Below are positions 23,144 through 31,702 of a stretch of 64,000 nucleotides of DNA, in pieces; position 1 is the first letter of the stretch, and each line of letters opens with the position of its first letter. Under the pieces are notes generated by a model. It worked only from the letters and a program-made list of their open reading frames with translations, was not told the origin of the DNA and made no database searches. The position numbers and the translations under genes are program-made. The DNA is from CAZSAK01 sp964605155 (GTDB lineage: Bacteria > Pseudomonadota > Gammaproteobacteria > SZUA-140), in assembly GCA_964605155.1 (NCBI GenBank), contig CAZSAK010000011.1, positions 1-64,000 of the forward strand, given 5' to 3'.

Positions 23144-23677
23144 CTATCCCGCGAATCTAGAAGCCTCCCTTTTTGCCCATTCCATATCAGAACCATTCAA
23201 TTCACCTAATGCAGATGCTAACACCGCTACATATGGTATAGGTTCCCCAATGCGAGCCATTTCCCATATAGCATCATGCGTCATGTCGCTAATAGATGTA
23301 GCTGTATGTTTGTCACATATAGAGCTAATCATCTGATCTATTATACTTATTTCATCAGCATTAAAAATTTCAGTGGTAGGTTCTTCCAAACATACATATT
23401 GTTTTTTAACTCTACCAAAATGTCCGACATCAGAAATATGTATTTTTCCTTCTTGTCTCAATTCTTCAAGAATTCCGTATATGTGACTAGGCATAGGCCC
23501 ATATTGCCTTTTTTCATATGTTTCACCCGTGATCGGATTACTCCATTTAAGAAAAGCGATAATATCTGAATACCAAAGTATCTTATTCAGTTTTGTCGCT
23601 CCAAGCTTAATAGGATCATCCACACTTCCACATATATAATGGACGGCTGCTTTAAGCTTATCTCTATTTAAATTCAT
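23144..23677 (-). CDS. Panacea-domain (DUF4065, SocA-like) antitoxin candidate
   Basis: 177 residues. The Panacea signature is plain: KLGATKLNKILWYSDIIAFL, then NPITGETYEKRQYGPMP and a helix-loop that runs to ILEELRQEGKI. This domain is the neutralising part of a large group of toxin-antitoxin pairs in which the partner toxin varies widely; SocA is a related adaptor for proteolysis. It begins 28 bp after the transposase stop in the same direction with no clear promoter between, so it is likely transcribed with the transposase. Confidence 0.8.
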   Translation of the reverse strand: MNLNRDKLKAAVHYICGSVDDPIKLGATKLNKILWYSDIIAFLKWSNPITGETYEKRQYGPMPSHIYGILEELRQEGKIHISDVGHFGRVKKQYVCLEEPTTEIFNADEISIIDQMISSICDKHTATSISDMTHDAIWEMARIGEPIPYVAVLASALGELNGSDMEWAKREASRFAG

Positions 23678-23704
23678 ACTTACCTTCCTAGGTTGTTTAT
23701 TGAC

Positions 23705-24637
23705 TCAATTTGAATACAACAACCGTTTTCCTGCTATACCTTTCAATGCCTTATCGGCACGTTCTACATCATCTATATGACGATTATTGTAACGAAAATC
23801 AAACTCGACGATATATCTTTTTAAGTGTTGCGGGCCAACGTGGTGAAAAGTGCCAATTAATCCACGTTTTAAGATGCTGAAATAGCTCTCAATTGTGTTT
23901 GTGTGGGCTTTGCCTCTAACATATTCGCCGTGACTGTGATTAACGACACTATGCTTAGCAAAATCATCTTCGAGGGGTTTTCTAGCATTTGGGCCGTATT
24001 GGTTGCGCGGCGGTACATATTGAGCCGCTTCGTCTGTCATAACATGAGCGGAAGCGTCTATTTGTTCTTTCATGATCGGCTTTAAGGTTTTGGCATTAAC
24101 AGCTTTCACATGGAAAGAGCGAACCTCACCACCACGTTCAATGAGAGAAAATATTTTCTCTTTATGATGATAGCCTCTACCTTTCTTCTGTCCTCTTGGT
24201 TTGCGATTACCCCAAAAAGTTTCATCTACTTCTACTATACCGCCACCACCACCAAGCTTAGAGAAAATTGGATCTTTCATGGCTTCGCGGATACGGTGAG
24301 TCATAAACCATGCAGACTTGTAAGTTACGCCCAACATTCTATGAAGCTGGTGAGAGCTAATTCCTTTCTTACTGGAACACATTAGAAAGACAGCCATGAG
24401 CCATTTATTCAAGGGTATCTTGCTATCTTCAAACAGACTCTTTACGGTTACTGTGAACTGTTTCCGACAATCACCACATTTATATAAACCTGCTCTAGCC
24501 TTTTTACTCTTCATTGTGTATATCTTCTCAATGCCTCCACAATGAGGACAAACAGGGCCATCAGGCCAGCGTAGGTTCTCTAGATATTTTCTAGCCTTCT
24601 CTGCGTCTTGGAAATGCGGGGCTGTTAGGTTACACAT
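23705..24637 (-). CDS. IS1595-family transposase
   Basis: 310 residues from an ATG with AAGGAGA six bases upstream. An N-terminal zinc ribbon (Cys30, Cys33, Cys54, Cys57: CPHCG ... CGDC) is followed by a helix-turn-helix-like stretch (ISSHQLHRMLGVTYKSAWFMTHRIREAM). The ISXO2-like catalytic domain shows D138 in VEVDETFWGN, D202 in MTDEAAQY and E250 in HTNTIESYFSILKRG, with a nearby His/Asn. It moves the element by cut-and-paste or copy reactions with 8 bp duplication. Length and motifs are intact. Confidence 0.93.
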   Translation of the reverse strand: MCNLTAPHFQDAEKARKYLENLRWPDGPVCPHCGGIEKIYTMKSKKARAGLYKCGDCRKQFTVTVKSLFEDSKIPLNKWLMAVFLMCSSKKGISSHQLHRMLGVTYKSAWFMTHRIREAMKDPIFSKLGGGGGIVEVDETFWGNRKPRGQKKGRGYHHKEKIFSLIERGGEVRSFHVKAVNAKTLKPIMKEQIDASAHVMTDEAAQYVPPRNQYGPNARKPLEDDFAKHSVVNHSHGEYVRGKAHTNTIESYFSILKRGLIGTFHHVGPQHLKRYIVEFDFRYNNRHIDDVERADKALKGIAGKRLLYSN

Positions 24638-24672
24638 GTATTATCTCCTTGAATTAATGATACTATGGAGAC

Positions 24673-24702
24673 ATTCTAGTACAAAATACTTGGGTTTGTA
24701 AA
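24673..24702 (-). promoter_or_regulatory. Transposase promoter built into the right end
   Basis: On the minus strand TTTACA (24702-24697) and TAGAAT (24678-24673), 18 bp apart, precede the transposase. The -35 lies inside the right inverted repeat, so transposase bound to the end would repress its own gene and the downstream toxin-antitoxin genes. Confidence 0.55.
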
Positions 24703-24715
24703 GTATACAATCGCC
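24691..24715 (-). repeat. Right terminal inverted repeat
   Basis: Reverse complement reads GGCGATTGTATACTTTACAA and on into CCCA, matching the left end in 21 of 25 positions. Confidence 0.85.
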
Positions 24716-24723
24716 TTAATTTT
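24716..24723. repeat. Right 8 bp target-site duplication (TTAATTTT)
   Basis: Exact copy of 22075-22082, directly outside the right end. Confidence 0.85.
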
Positions 24724-24830
24724 GCCCCAATACTCCGTTGCGGCACTTTCCCCGGTGCTCATTAAGCGGGTTGTTAATTCCGCTCCTCACAATCGCCACT
24801 CCTCGACCTGAATACGAGCGACCGTCAGGT

Positions 24831-27323
24831 TCAATTGTTCAGTTCAATGTTTACCGGTTTGGTGTTCCAGATTTCCCTGGCATACTCTTCAATGGTGCGA
24901 TCACTGGAGAATTTGCCCATGCAGGCGACGTTGATAACGGCCCTGCGTGCCCATTCGTGGGGATTTTTGTACAGTTCGCCGACATCCTCCTGGCATGCCA
25001 CATAGGCTTGGTAATCTGCGAGCAGCAGGTAATGATCTCCGCCTTGCAACAGTGAATCTAAGATCGGTTGATACAGGTTAGGATCGTTCGGGGAAAAGAA
25101 TCCCGAGCCGATCATGTCTAGCACTTGCCGCAGTTCGTCATTGGCATGATAGTAATCCAGGGGATTGTAACCCCGGTCACGTAATGCGATGACCTCCTCG
25201 ATGGTGTTGCCGAAGATAAAGATATTCTCTTCGCCGACCTCTTCGCGGATTTCGACGTTGGCCCCGTCCAGGGTGCCGATCGTCAGGGCACCGTTGAGCG
25301 CCAGTTTCATGTTGCCGGTTCCCGAGGCCTCGGTGCCCGCAGTGGAGATCTGTTCGGACAGTTCTGCTGCAGGAATGATATCGCCTGCTGTCGAAACATC
25401 GTAATTGGGTATAAAAACCACCTTGAGCCGGTTGTCAATCACAGGATCATGGTTGACGATGTCCGCGACATCGTTGATGAGCTTGATGATGAGTTTTGCC
25501 ATGGTATAACCAGGCGCCGCCTTGCCGGCAAAGATCATGGTACGGGGCACGATGTCCGATTCCGGGTTGGACCGGATGCGGTTATATAGGGTGATGACAT
25601 GGAGGATGTTGAGCAATTGCCGTTTGTATTCGTGGATACGCTTGATCTGCACATCGAACATTGAGTCGACATTGACGTCAATGGATAGACGTTTATGGAT
25701 CAGTTTCGCGAGGTGCTGCTTGTTCATCCATTTGATCCGGGTAAACTCATCGAGGAATGCCGGATCGTCGGCAAGGGTCATGATGTTTTTTATATCATCG
25801 AGATGCGTGATCCAGTCATTTCCAATACGAGAGGATATGAGGCTGGTCAACAAGGGATTGCAGTGATGTAACCAGCGCCTGGGCGTGATGCCGTTGGTCT
25901 TGTTGATGATCCTGTCCGGATAAATGCGATTGAAGTCGGCGAATATGGTGCTTTTCATCAGTTCAGTATGCAGTTTCGCAACACCATTGACCTTGTGGCT
26001 GCCTATGATGGCCAGGTGTGCCATGCGAATACGACGCTCGCCGCTTTCATCGATGATGGACATCCGACGCACCATATCACTGTTACCCGGGAACCGGTGT
26101 GTGACCTCCTTGAGGAAGTGATGATTGATCTCATATATGATCTTCAGGTGCCGTGGCAGCATCTTCTCGAATAATTGTACGGGCCACGACTCGAGTGCTT
26201 CCGGCATCAGTGTATGGTTGGTGTAGGCGAATGTCCTGGTAATGATGTCCCACGCCGTATCCCATTCAAGACGATGTTTGTCAATCAGGATTCTCATCAA
26301 CTCCGGGATGGCAATCGCCGGATGAGTGTCATTGAGCTGGATGGCGACCTTGTCGGGCAGTTCGGTAGGGTCGTCATGCTGTTTGTTGAAGCGGTAAAGA
26401 ATGTCCTGTAGCGATGCACACACGAAGAAATATTGTTGCTTGAGTCGCAGTTCCTTGCCCATGTATGACGTGTCATCGGGATAGAGCACCTTGGAGATGT
26501 TCTCGGTCTGGGTCTTGGCCTCGACTGCTTTAATATAGTTGCCTTCATTGAAATATTTCAGGTCAAAATCGCGCGATGCCTTGGCTGACCAGAGCCGCAT
26601 ATTATTGGCGGTGTTGGTATGGTAACCGGGGATGGGTGTGTCATAGGCCATGGCCATGACCTCATCGGTGTCTATCCAGTGATGACGCTGTGTACCGTTT
26701 TCGTCCTTGTATTCAATGACACGACCATTGAATTTCACGGGATACAGTACTTCGGCGCGGGGAAACTCCCAGGGATTGCCATACCTCAGCCAGTTATCAG
26801 GGTGTTCGATCTGGTGACCGTGCTCGATATGTTGATTGAAGATGCCATATTCATAGCGGATTCCGTAGCCGTAAGCCGGGATACCGAGCGTGGCCATGGA
26901 ATCAAGGAAGCAGGCGGCCAGCCGTCCCAGTCCACCGTTACCCAGCGCGGCATCGGGTTCAATCTCCCTGATTTCCTCGAAACTGATACCGATATCGTCG
27001 AATGCCTTTGACAGTTCGTTGTAGATACCCATATTCATCAGGCTGTTGGACAATGTCCGGCCGATAAGGAATTCCATCGACAGGTAATAGACGCGCTTGG
27101 CGTCGACCCGATAGTAGGTGCGCATGGTTTCCATCCAGCGCTCGATCAAACGATCACGCACGACATAGGTGGTGGTATTGAACCAGTCGCGTATGGTTGC
27201 TGTATAGAGATCCTTGCCAACGGTGTACTCGAGCCGATTGGCGAGCGAATGCTTGATGGAATCCTTGTCCATCCCGAGGTAATCGAATTTAAAAGCCTTA
27301 ATCCTGGTCGTTTGTGTTGGCAT
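24831..27323 (-). CDS. glgP: Glycogen/starch/alpha-glucan phosphorylase
   Basis: 830 residues from the ATG at 27323 (MPTQTTRIKAF), which has AGGA 8 bp upstream; ATG 27350 and TTG 27359 are in frame further up. It releases glucose-1-phosphate from glycogen with PLP. Signatures: RVYYLSMEFLIGRTLSNSL, ALGNGGLGRLAACFLDSMAT, the EFQ-type NDTHPAIAIPELMR, TNGITPRRWL, KRIHEYKRQLLN, and the PLP Lys673 in ASGTGNMKLALNGALTIGTLDGANVEI (split here: TGNMKLALNG). It stands alone, convergent with rho before the transposon came in and divergent from rpmE. Confidence 0.95.
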   Translation of the reverse strand: MPTQTTRIKAFKFDYLGMDKDSIKHSLANRLEYTVGKDLYTATIRDWFNTTTYVVRDRLIERWMETMRTYYRVDAKRVYYLSMEFLIGRTLSNSLMNMGIYNELSKAFDDIGISFEEIREIEPDAALGNGGLGRLAACFLDSMATLGIPAYGYGIRYEYGIFNQHIEHGHQIEHPDNWLRYGNPWEFPRAEVLYPVKFNGRVIEYKDENGTQRHHWIDTDEVMAMAYDTPIPGYHTNTANNMRLWSAKASRDFDLKYFNEGNYIKAVEAKTQTENISKVLYPDDTSYMGKELRLKQQYFFVCASLQDILYRFNKQHDDPTELPDKVAIQLNDTHPAIAIPELMRILIDKHRLEWDTAWDIITRTFAYTNHTLMPEALESWPVQLFEKMLPRHLKIIYEINHHFLKEVTHRFPGNSDMVRRMSIIDESGERRIRMAHLAIIGSHKVNGVAKLHTELMKSTIFADFNRIYPDRIINKTNGITPRRWLHHCNPLLTSLISSRIGNDWITHLDDIKNIMTLADDPAFLDEFTRIKWMNKQHLAKLIHKRLSIDVNVDSMFDVQIKRIHEYKRQLLNILHVITLYNRIRSNPESDIVPRTMIFAGKAAPGYTMAKLIIKLINDVADIVNHDPVIDNRLKVVFIPNYDVSTAGDIIPAAELSEQISTAGTEASGTGNMKLALNGALTIGTLDGANVEIREEVGEENIFIFGNTIEEVIALRDRGYNPLDYYHANDELRQVLDMIGSGFFSPNDPNLYQPILDSLLQGGDHYLLLADYQAYVACQEDVGELYKNPHEWARRAVINVACMGKFSSDRTIEEYAREIWNTKPVNIELNN

Positions 27324-27450
27324 TGTCGTGTTCCTGTTACTGGCTGTCATTTTAGTCAATCCCTAAAATTACAACAACTTAGAGGGCCTGATCGGTCTGT
27401 GGTCCCGGCTGCGATAGATGTTGTGATCACTCCATAACATAGCGGCTGAC

Positions 27451-27479
27451 TTGCCGACCGGGTGTAATTTGCATACAAT
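27451..27479 (+). promoter_or_regulatory. Promoter of rpmE
   Basis: TTGCCG (27451-27456), 17 bp spacer, TACAAT (27474-27479); about 75 bp before the rpmE ATG. Confidence 0.6.
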
Positions 27480-27558
27480 ACGCGCCCTCGGAAGATTTTC
27501 CGCCCTGCTTTTCTCAGATAGCGGCATTATCCAATAGTTATTTAAGAGGTTGATTTTG

Positions 27559-27765
27559 ATGAAATCCGATATCCATCCGGCGTATGGTGAAATAACTGTC
27601 ACCTGTACCTGCGGCAATACCTTTATTACACGCTCCACGGCGGGCAAGGACCTGCGACTTGACGTGTGTTCTAATTGCCATCCTTTTTATACCGGCAAGC
27701 AGAAGATAGTGGATACAGCGGGACGTGTCGACAAGTTCAAACAAAAGTACGGTATCAAGAGATAG
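27559..27765 (+). CDS. rpmE: 50S ribosomal protein L31 (zinc-binding type)
   Basis: 68 residues from the ATG at 27559 (MKSDIHPAY), with AAGAGG upstream; the earlier TTG at 27550 is not needed. The zinc-ribbon cysteines are present (CTCGN, then LDVCSNCHPFYTGKQK), which marks the C+ form used when zinc is sufficient. The C-terminus DKFKQKYGIKR is typical. A strong terminator follows. Confidence 0.96.
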   Translation: MKSDIHPAYGEITVTCTCGNTFITRSTAGKDLRLDVCSNCHPFYTGKQKIVDTAGRVDKFKQKYGIKR

Positions 27766-27786
27766 CGATAGCCGTAGTCTGGTGTT

Positions 27787-27815
27787 AAAAAGGCGTCCCT
27801 TGGGACGCCTTTTTT
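27787..27815 (+). terminator. Rho-independent terminator after rpmE
   Basis: Perfect stem AAAAAGGCGTCCC / GGGACGCCTTTTT with a TT loop and a T run. It separates rpmE from the nuclease gene. Confidence 0.92.
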
Positions 27816-27841
27816 GTGACATGTATGCCAGAATACAATTC

Positions 27842-28600
27842 ATGGTTTTTAAGCCCCTGCTGTTGATAGTCATTTTGCTGGTTGCCGCACCCGTTGCAGG
27901 ACAGGGATGCGAGCCGGATCATATCGATGAATTTGCCCGGATCGCTTATGTCTATGACGGCGATACGGTTAAGCTCGATGACGGCAGGCATATACGATTG
28001 ATCGGCATCAACGCCGCGGAGACGGGCAAGAACGGCAGGCCGTCCGAACCGTTCGCCGACGAGGCTCGTGATGCCTTGTCTGCACTACTCAAACCGCACA
28101 CCAGGGTGGGTATCCGTTTCGATTCCGAACGCCGCGATACCTATCAACGCTGGCTCGCGCATCTGTATATATCCGGATCGCAAAATGTCGAGGCCTGGTT
28201 GCTTGAAAACGGTTATGCGGCGCTGATCGCAGTACCTCCCAATCTGTGGAATATAGAATGTTACAGGGAGGCCGAGATGCGCGCACGGATGCAACATAAA
28301 GGTATATGGTCGATTCCGTACGACAATGCCGATAACCTTAGTATAAAACGCAATTCTCATCCCTTTCATATCATTGAGGGCACTGTAAGACATATCGGTG
28401 AGACGGATAAATCCGTATGGCTCGATCTTGAGAACGATATCGCATTGCGAATTGATCGTCGGGATTTATCCTACTTCGATGGTGTGAATCTTCAGGGATT
28501 TCTTGACGAGCGGGTAATCGCCCGTGGCTGGATGTATCAGGGTAAGGGTCAAACGGTGATGCGGATACGCCATCCCGTGGCATTACAGGTGCTGCGTTGA
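27842..28600 (+). CDS. Secreted staphylococcal-nuclease-like (SNase) protein
   Basis: 252 residues from the ATG at 27842 (MVFKPLLLIVILL); the ATG at 27821 is also possible. The open frame continues upstream through the rpmE terminator, so those starts are rejected. A signal peptide ends near APVAGQG. The SNase domain has AYVYDGDTVKLDDGRHIRLIGINA, Glu in AAETG, and RWLAHLYI..QNVEAWLLENGYA; the catalytic Asp, Arg and Glu pattern is in place. A C-terminal domain (about 165-252) resembles an OB-like cap. It matches the nuclease that follows rpmE in Pseudomonas. The next gene starts inside its stop codon. Confidence 0.85.
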   Translation: MVFKPLLLIVILLVAAPVAGQGCEPDHIDEFARIAYVYDGDTVKLDDGRHIRLIGINAAETGKNGRPSEPFADEARDALSALLKPHTRVGIRFDSERRDTYQRWLAHLYISGSQNVEAWLLENGYAALIAVPPNLWNIECYREAEMRARMQHKGIWSIPYDNADNLSIKRNSHPFHIIEGTVRHIGETDKSVWLDLENDIALRIDRRDLSYFDGVNLQGFLDERVIARGWMYQGKGQTVMRIRHPVALQVLR

Positions 28601-30081
28601 GTCAGCACTGTCGATTATTCTTCACTGTCATTCCGGCAGTATTCGCGCTGATATTGCAGGTTACAGGATGCGCCGTGAACCCGGTGACAGGACAAAGTAA
28701 TTTTGTGATGTTGTCAGAACAGGACGAGATCAAGCTCGGCCGTGATGCAAATCCGGAGATCATGAAACAATACGGCGGTGCCTATGATGATGCCGCGCTG
28801 CAGACCTATGTTAACGGTATCGGCCAGTCACTTGCGGCGGTGAGCCATCGCAGCGAACTGGAATATCATTTTACCGTGCTTGATTCGCCCATGGTGAATG
28901 CCTTTGCATTGCCCGGCGGTTATGTCTATATCACCAGGGGATTAATCGCCTATCTGAACAGCGAGGCCGAACTTGCTGCGGTGCTTGGTCACGAGATCGG
29001 CCATGTCACGGCTCGCCATAGCGTCAGGCAGATCAGTGCCGCACGTGCAGCCGATATCGGTTATACGATCGGCTCCATCTTTGTGCCGGAATTACAGACA
29101 CAGGCGGCATATAGTATCTTCAATACCCTGGGCGGCGCATTAATCAGCGGATACGGGCGTGAACATGAACTAGAGGCCGACCGTCTGGGTTCGGAATATC
29201 TGGCGCGCGCTGATTACAATCCGCAGGCAATGATCAGGGTCATCGGGGTGCTCAAGGACCAGGAGGATTTTGAAAGGCAACTTTCGGCGGAAGAAGGACG
29301 GGAGCCGAGGATCTACCACGGGGTGTTCGCGTCTCACCCCGATAACGACACCCGTCTTCAGGAAGTCGTCGCAAGTGCCGATGAATTCAAGGCAGACTCG
29401 GCGAATCATGATAACCGTGAAGGATTTCAGGATCATATCGAAGGCCTGGTGTTCGGCGACAGTGAGCGGGAAGGCATTATACGGGATCACGCGTTTTATC
29501 ATGGCGGATTAGGTATTGCATTTGATTTTCCCGCAGGCTGGAGGATTGACAACAACCCCGACAGTCTGACTGCGCGGCCACCCGCAAAGAATGGATTGAT
29601 GCAGGTGATCGTCGAGGATGTAGGCAGACCCTATACACCGCGAGAATTTATGACCATCAAGATGAAATTAACCCGACTGCAACAGGAGGAAGAAATGTAT
29701 CCAGCCGGACTGGAAGGATACACGGCCGTTTCATCTGTAAGGACAACTTATGGCAGGAGGGATACCCGTTTCTGCGTCATATTTTTCAATGAACATGCCT
29801 TTGTTTTTATCGGTGCCACAAAGGATAAAGACGGGCTTGACAGATACAATAGTGAATTTCTCACGACTGCGAAATCTTTTCACCCACTCGGAGCCAACGA
29901 GGCGAAGTTCGCCAAGGCGTTGCGTATCCATCTGAAGCGAATACAACCGGGTGATAATGCTGAAAAAATCGCAACGGATTCGGCATTACGGTCACACCAG
30001 CTGGAACAACTGAGGTTGCTCAACGGTATCTACCCGGACGGCCAACCACAAGTCGGTCAACGGTTCAAGATTGTGCAATGA
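28597..30081 (+). CDS. M48-family metalloprotease lipoprotein
   Basis: 494 residues from a TTG that overlaps the previous stop (TTGA). Signal with lipobox at LQVTGC, so an outer-membrane or periplasm-facing lipoprotein. The M48 zinc site is HEIGH (in VLGHEIGHVTARH) and a distant Glu in REHELEADRLG. The region from about 270 to 420 is extra, and the last 50 residues (IQPGDNAEKIA...LLNGIYPDGQPQVGQRFKI) resemble a LysM-like module. Related enzymes degrade misassembled outer-membrane proteins (BepA/LoiP type). It is translationally coupled to the nuclease gene. Confidence 0.88.
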   Translation: MSQHCRLFFTVIPAVFALILQVTGCAVNPVTGQSNFVMLSEQDEIKLGRDANPEIMKQYGGAYDDAALQTYVNGIGQSLAAVSHRSELEYHFTVLDSPMVNAFALPGGYVYITRGLIAYLNSEAELAAVLGHEIGHVTARHSVRQISAARAADIGYTIGSIFVPELQTQAAYSIFNTLGGALISGYGREHELEADRLGSEYLARADYNPQAMIRVIGVLKDQEDFERQLSAEEGREPRIYHGVFASHPDNDTRLQEVVASADEFKADSANHDNREGFQDHIEGLVFGDSEREGIIRDHAFYHGGLGIAFDFPAGWRIDNNPDSLTARPPAKNGLMQVIVEDVGRPYTPREFMTIKMKLTRLQQEEEMYPAGLEGYTAVSSVRTTYGRRDTRFCVIFFNEHAFVFIGATKDKDGLDRYNSEFLTTAKSFHPLGANEAKFAKALRIHLKRIQPGDNAEKIATDSALRSHQLEQLRLLNGIYPDGQPQVGQRFKIVQ

Positions 30082-30189
30082 GGTTGAGTATATGATTACA
30101 CGGGCCCTTTTAAGCTTCCATTTGCAGTGCACATGCCAATCACCGATAATTGCGCGTTTCCTTAATATTAAATATCTGTACAAACATTT

Positions 30190-31467
30190 ATGACCAAGGA
30201 CCGTAAACAGGCTGCCCTGAACTACCATGCTCAACCAGAGCCCGGCAAGATCAGTATTTCGATTACCAAACCCTGTCACACGCAGGACGACCTGGGGTTG
30301 GCCTATACACCAGGCGTTGCGGAACCGGTCAGGGCCATCGTCGCTGATCCCGAAGCTGCATATCGCTATACTGCGAAAGGTAACCTGGTCGCGGTAATTA
30401 CTGACGGCAGTGCTGTGCTCGGTCTGGGAAATGTAGGCGCCCTGGCAAGCAAACCGGTGATGGAAGGCAAATGCGTCTTGTTCAAAAAATTTGCCGATAT
30501 CGATGTATTCGACATCGAAGTCAACGCGGATTCACCACAGTCCTTTATCAATACAGTCGCGAGTATCGCCCCCAGTTTCGGTGGCATCAATCTTGAAGAC
30601 ATTGCGGCACCTCATTGTTTTGAGATCGAAAAGACGCTGAGTGAGCGTCTGGACATCCCGGTATTTCATGACGACCAGCACGGTACCGCCGTGATCGTGG
30701 GCGCGGCGTTATTAAACGCACTGGAACTTCAGGACAAGTCCATCGACTCTGCGAAGATCGTTTGTCTCGGTGCCGGTGCGGCAGGGATTGCATCGATGCG
30801 CCTGTTGCTCGCGCTGGGGGCAAGCAAGGATAATATCAGGCTGGTCGATCGCAACGGCGTGATACACAGTGAACGTACCGGCCTCAATCCCTATAAACAG
30901 GAGTTCGCCACCAAGACCGATGACCGTACACTGCGTGATGCCATGACGGATGCCGATGTATTCATCGGTGTGTCCGGTCCGAATCTGTTGACGATCGATG
31001 ATATCGTTGTCATGGCAGCCAGGCCGATCGTGTTTGCATTATCCAACCCCGATCCCGAAATCGATCCGGCGACCGCCAAGGCGGTTTGCGATGACATGAT
31101 TATCGCTACCGGACGCAGTGATTATCCCAACCAGGTAAACAATGTGCTCGGGTTTCCGTTTATCTTTCGTGGTGCACTCGATGTGCGGGCTTCCAGTATC
31201 AATCAGGAGATGCTGGTTGCTGCGGTGCATGCCCTCGCGGCCCTTGCACGTGAACCCGTACCGCAGGAGGTACTTCGTGCTTACCGCATAGAGGCCCTTG
31301 AATTTGGCAAGGATTCGATAATACCCAAGCCCCTGGATCCCAGGTTGATCGATCGTATACCACCTGCAGTGGCAAAGGCCGCTGTTGAATCGGGCGTTGC
31401 ACGTATGCCATATCCCGATTTTTATCCCCATGTCGGCAACGAGGTGGTGATAGGTGAGTGCGCCTGA
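30190..31467 (+). CDS. maeB: Malic enzyme (NADP-type, without phosphotransacetylase domain)
   Basis: 425 residues. Signatures: YTPGVAEPVRAI, the catalytic Lys/Tyr region AYRYTAKGNLVAVITDGSAVLGLGN, ASFGGINLEDIAAPHCF, IPVFHDDQHGTAVIV, LGAGAAGIASM for the dinucleotide fold, ALSNPDPEIDPATA and ATGRSDYPNQVNNVLGFP. It oxidatively decarboxylates malate to pyruvate. Enterobacterial MaeB has a further PTA domain of about 300 residues, absent here. In Pseudomonas the equivalent gene lies just before the PBP1A gene; here mdh and gltA come between. Confidence 0.93.
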   Translation: MTKDRKQAALNYHAQPEPGKISISITKPCHTQDDLGLAYTPGVAEPVRAIVADPEAAYRYTAKGNLVAVITDGSAVLGLGNVGALASKPVMEGKCVLFKKFADIDVFDIEVNADSPQSFINTVASIAPSFGGINLEDIAAPHCFEIEKTLSERLDIPVFHDDQHGTAVIVGAALLNALELQDKSIDSAKIVCLGAGAAGIASMRLLLALGASKDNIRLVDRNGVIHSERTGLNPYKQEFATKTDDRTLRDAMTDADVFIGVSGPNLLTIDDIVVMAARPIVFALSNPDPEIDPATAKAVCDDMIIATGRSDYPNQVNNVLGFPFIFRGALDVRASSINQEMLVAAVHALAALAREPVPQEVLRAYRIEALEFGKDSIIPKPLDPRLIDRIPPAVAKAAVESGVARMPYPDFYPHVGNEVVIGECA

Positions 31468-31702
31468 CCGGACACAATTTCGAGTCTGCTGCTTAAGCTC
31501 AATATTTGTACTTGCAGGCCGATTCCATGTCCCGGAGACCTGATACTTTATTTGCCTCAAAGTGCCGGCGAGGGATCGGCGGATCACCCGTAACCAGTAA
31601 AACTGATACAAGGGATACTCATATAAAGACACTCAGGTTATGTCGTTAATCGTAACCGGATCATTGCCAATTCCGGTTATCGAGTTCGAGCAAGGAGTTG
31701 CC

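Larger units (their letters stand above)
22083..24715. mobile_element. IS1595-type transposon carrying toxin-antitoxin and GIY-YIG genes
   Basis: A 2,633 bp element delimited by inverted repeats and an 8 bp direct repeat (TTAATTTT). Its ends share ATTGTATACTTTACAAA plus CCA; the outermost four bases differ apart from one. In order it holds a left segment rich in inverted repeats (22083-22353), a GIY-YIG gene (+), a two-way terminator, a 38-codon ORF (-), a RelE/ParE-like gene (-), a Panacea-domain gene (-) and an IS1595 transposase (-). AT content is visibly higher than in rho and glgP. IS1595 elements with passenger genes are known; this combination is not one I recognise. It separates rho from the convergent glgP. 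All parts look intact, so it could still be active. Confidence 0.9.

Noticed and set aside
31039..31632. 197-codon minus-strand ORF
   Set aside because: Shadow of maeB and its 3' spacer.
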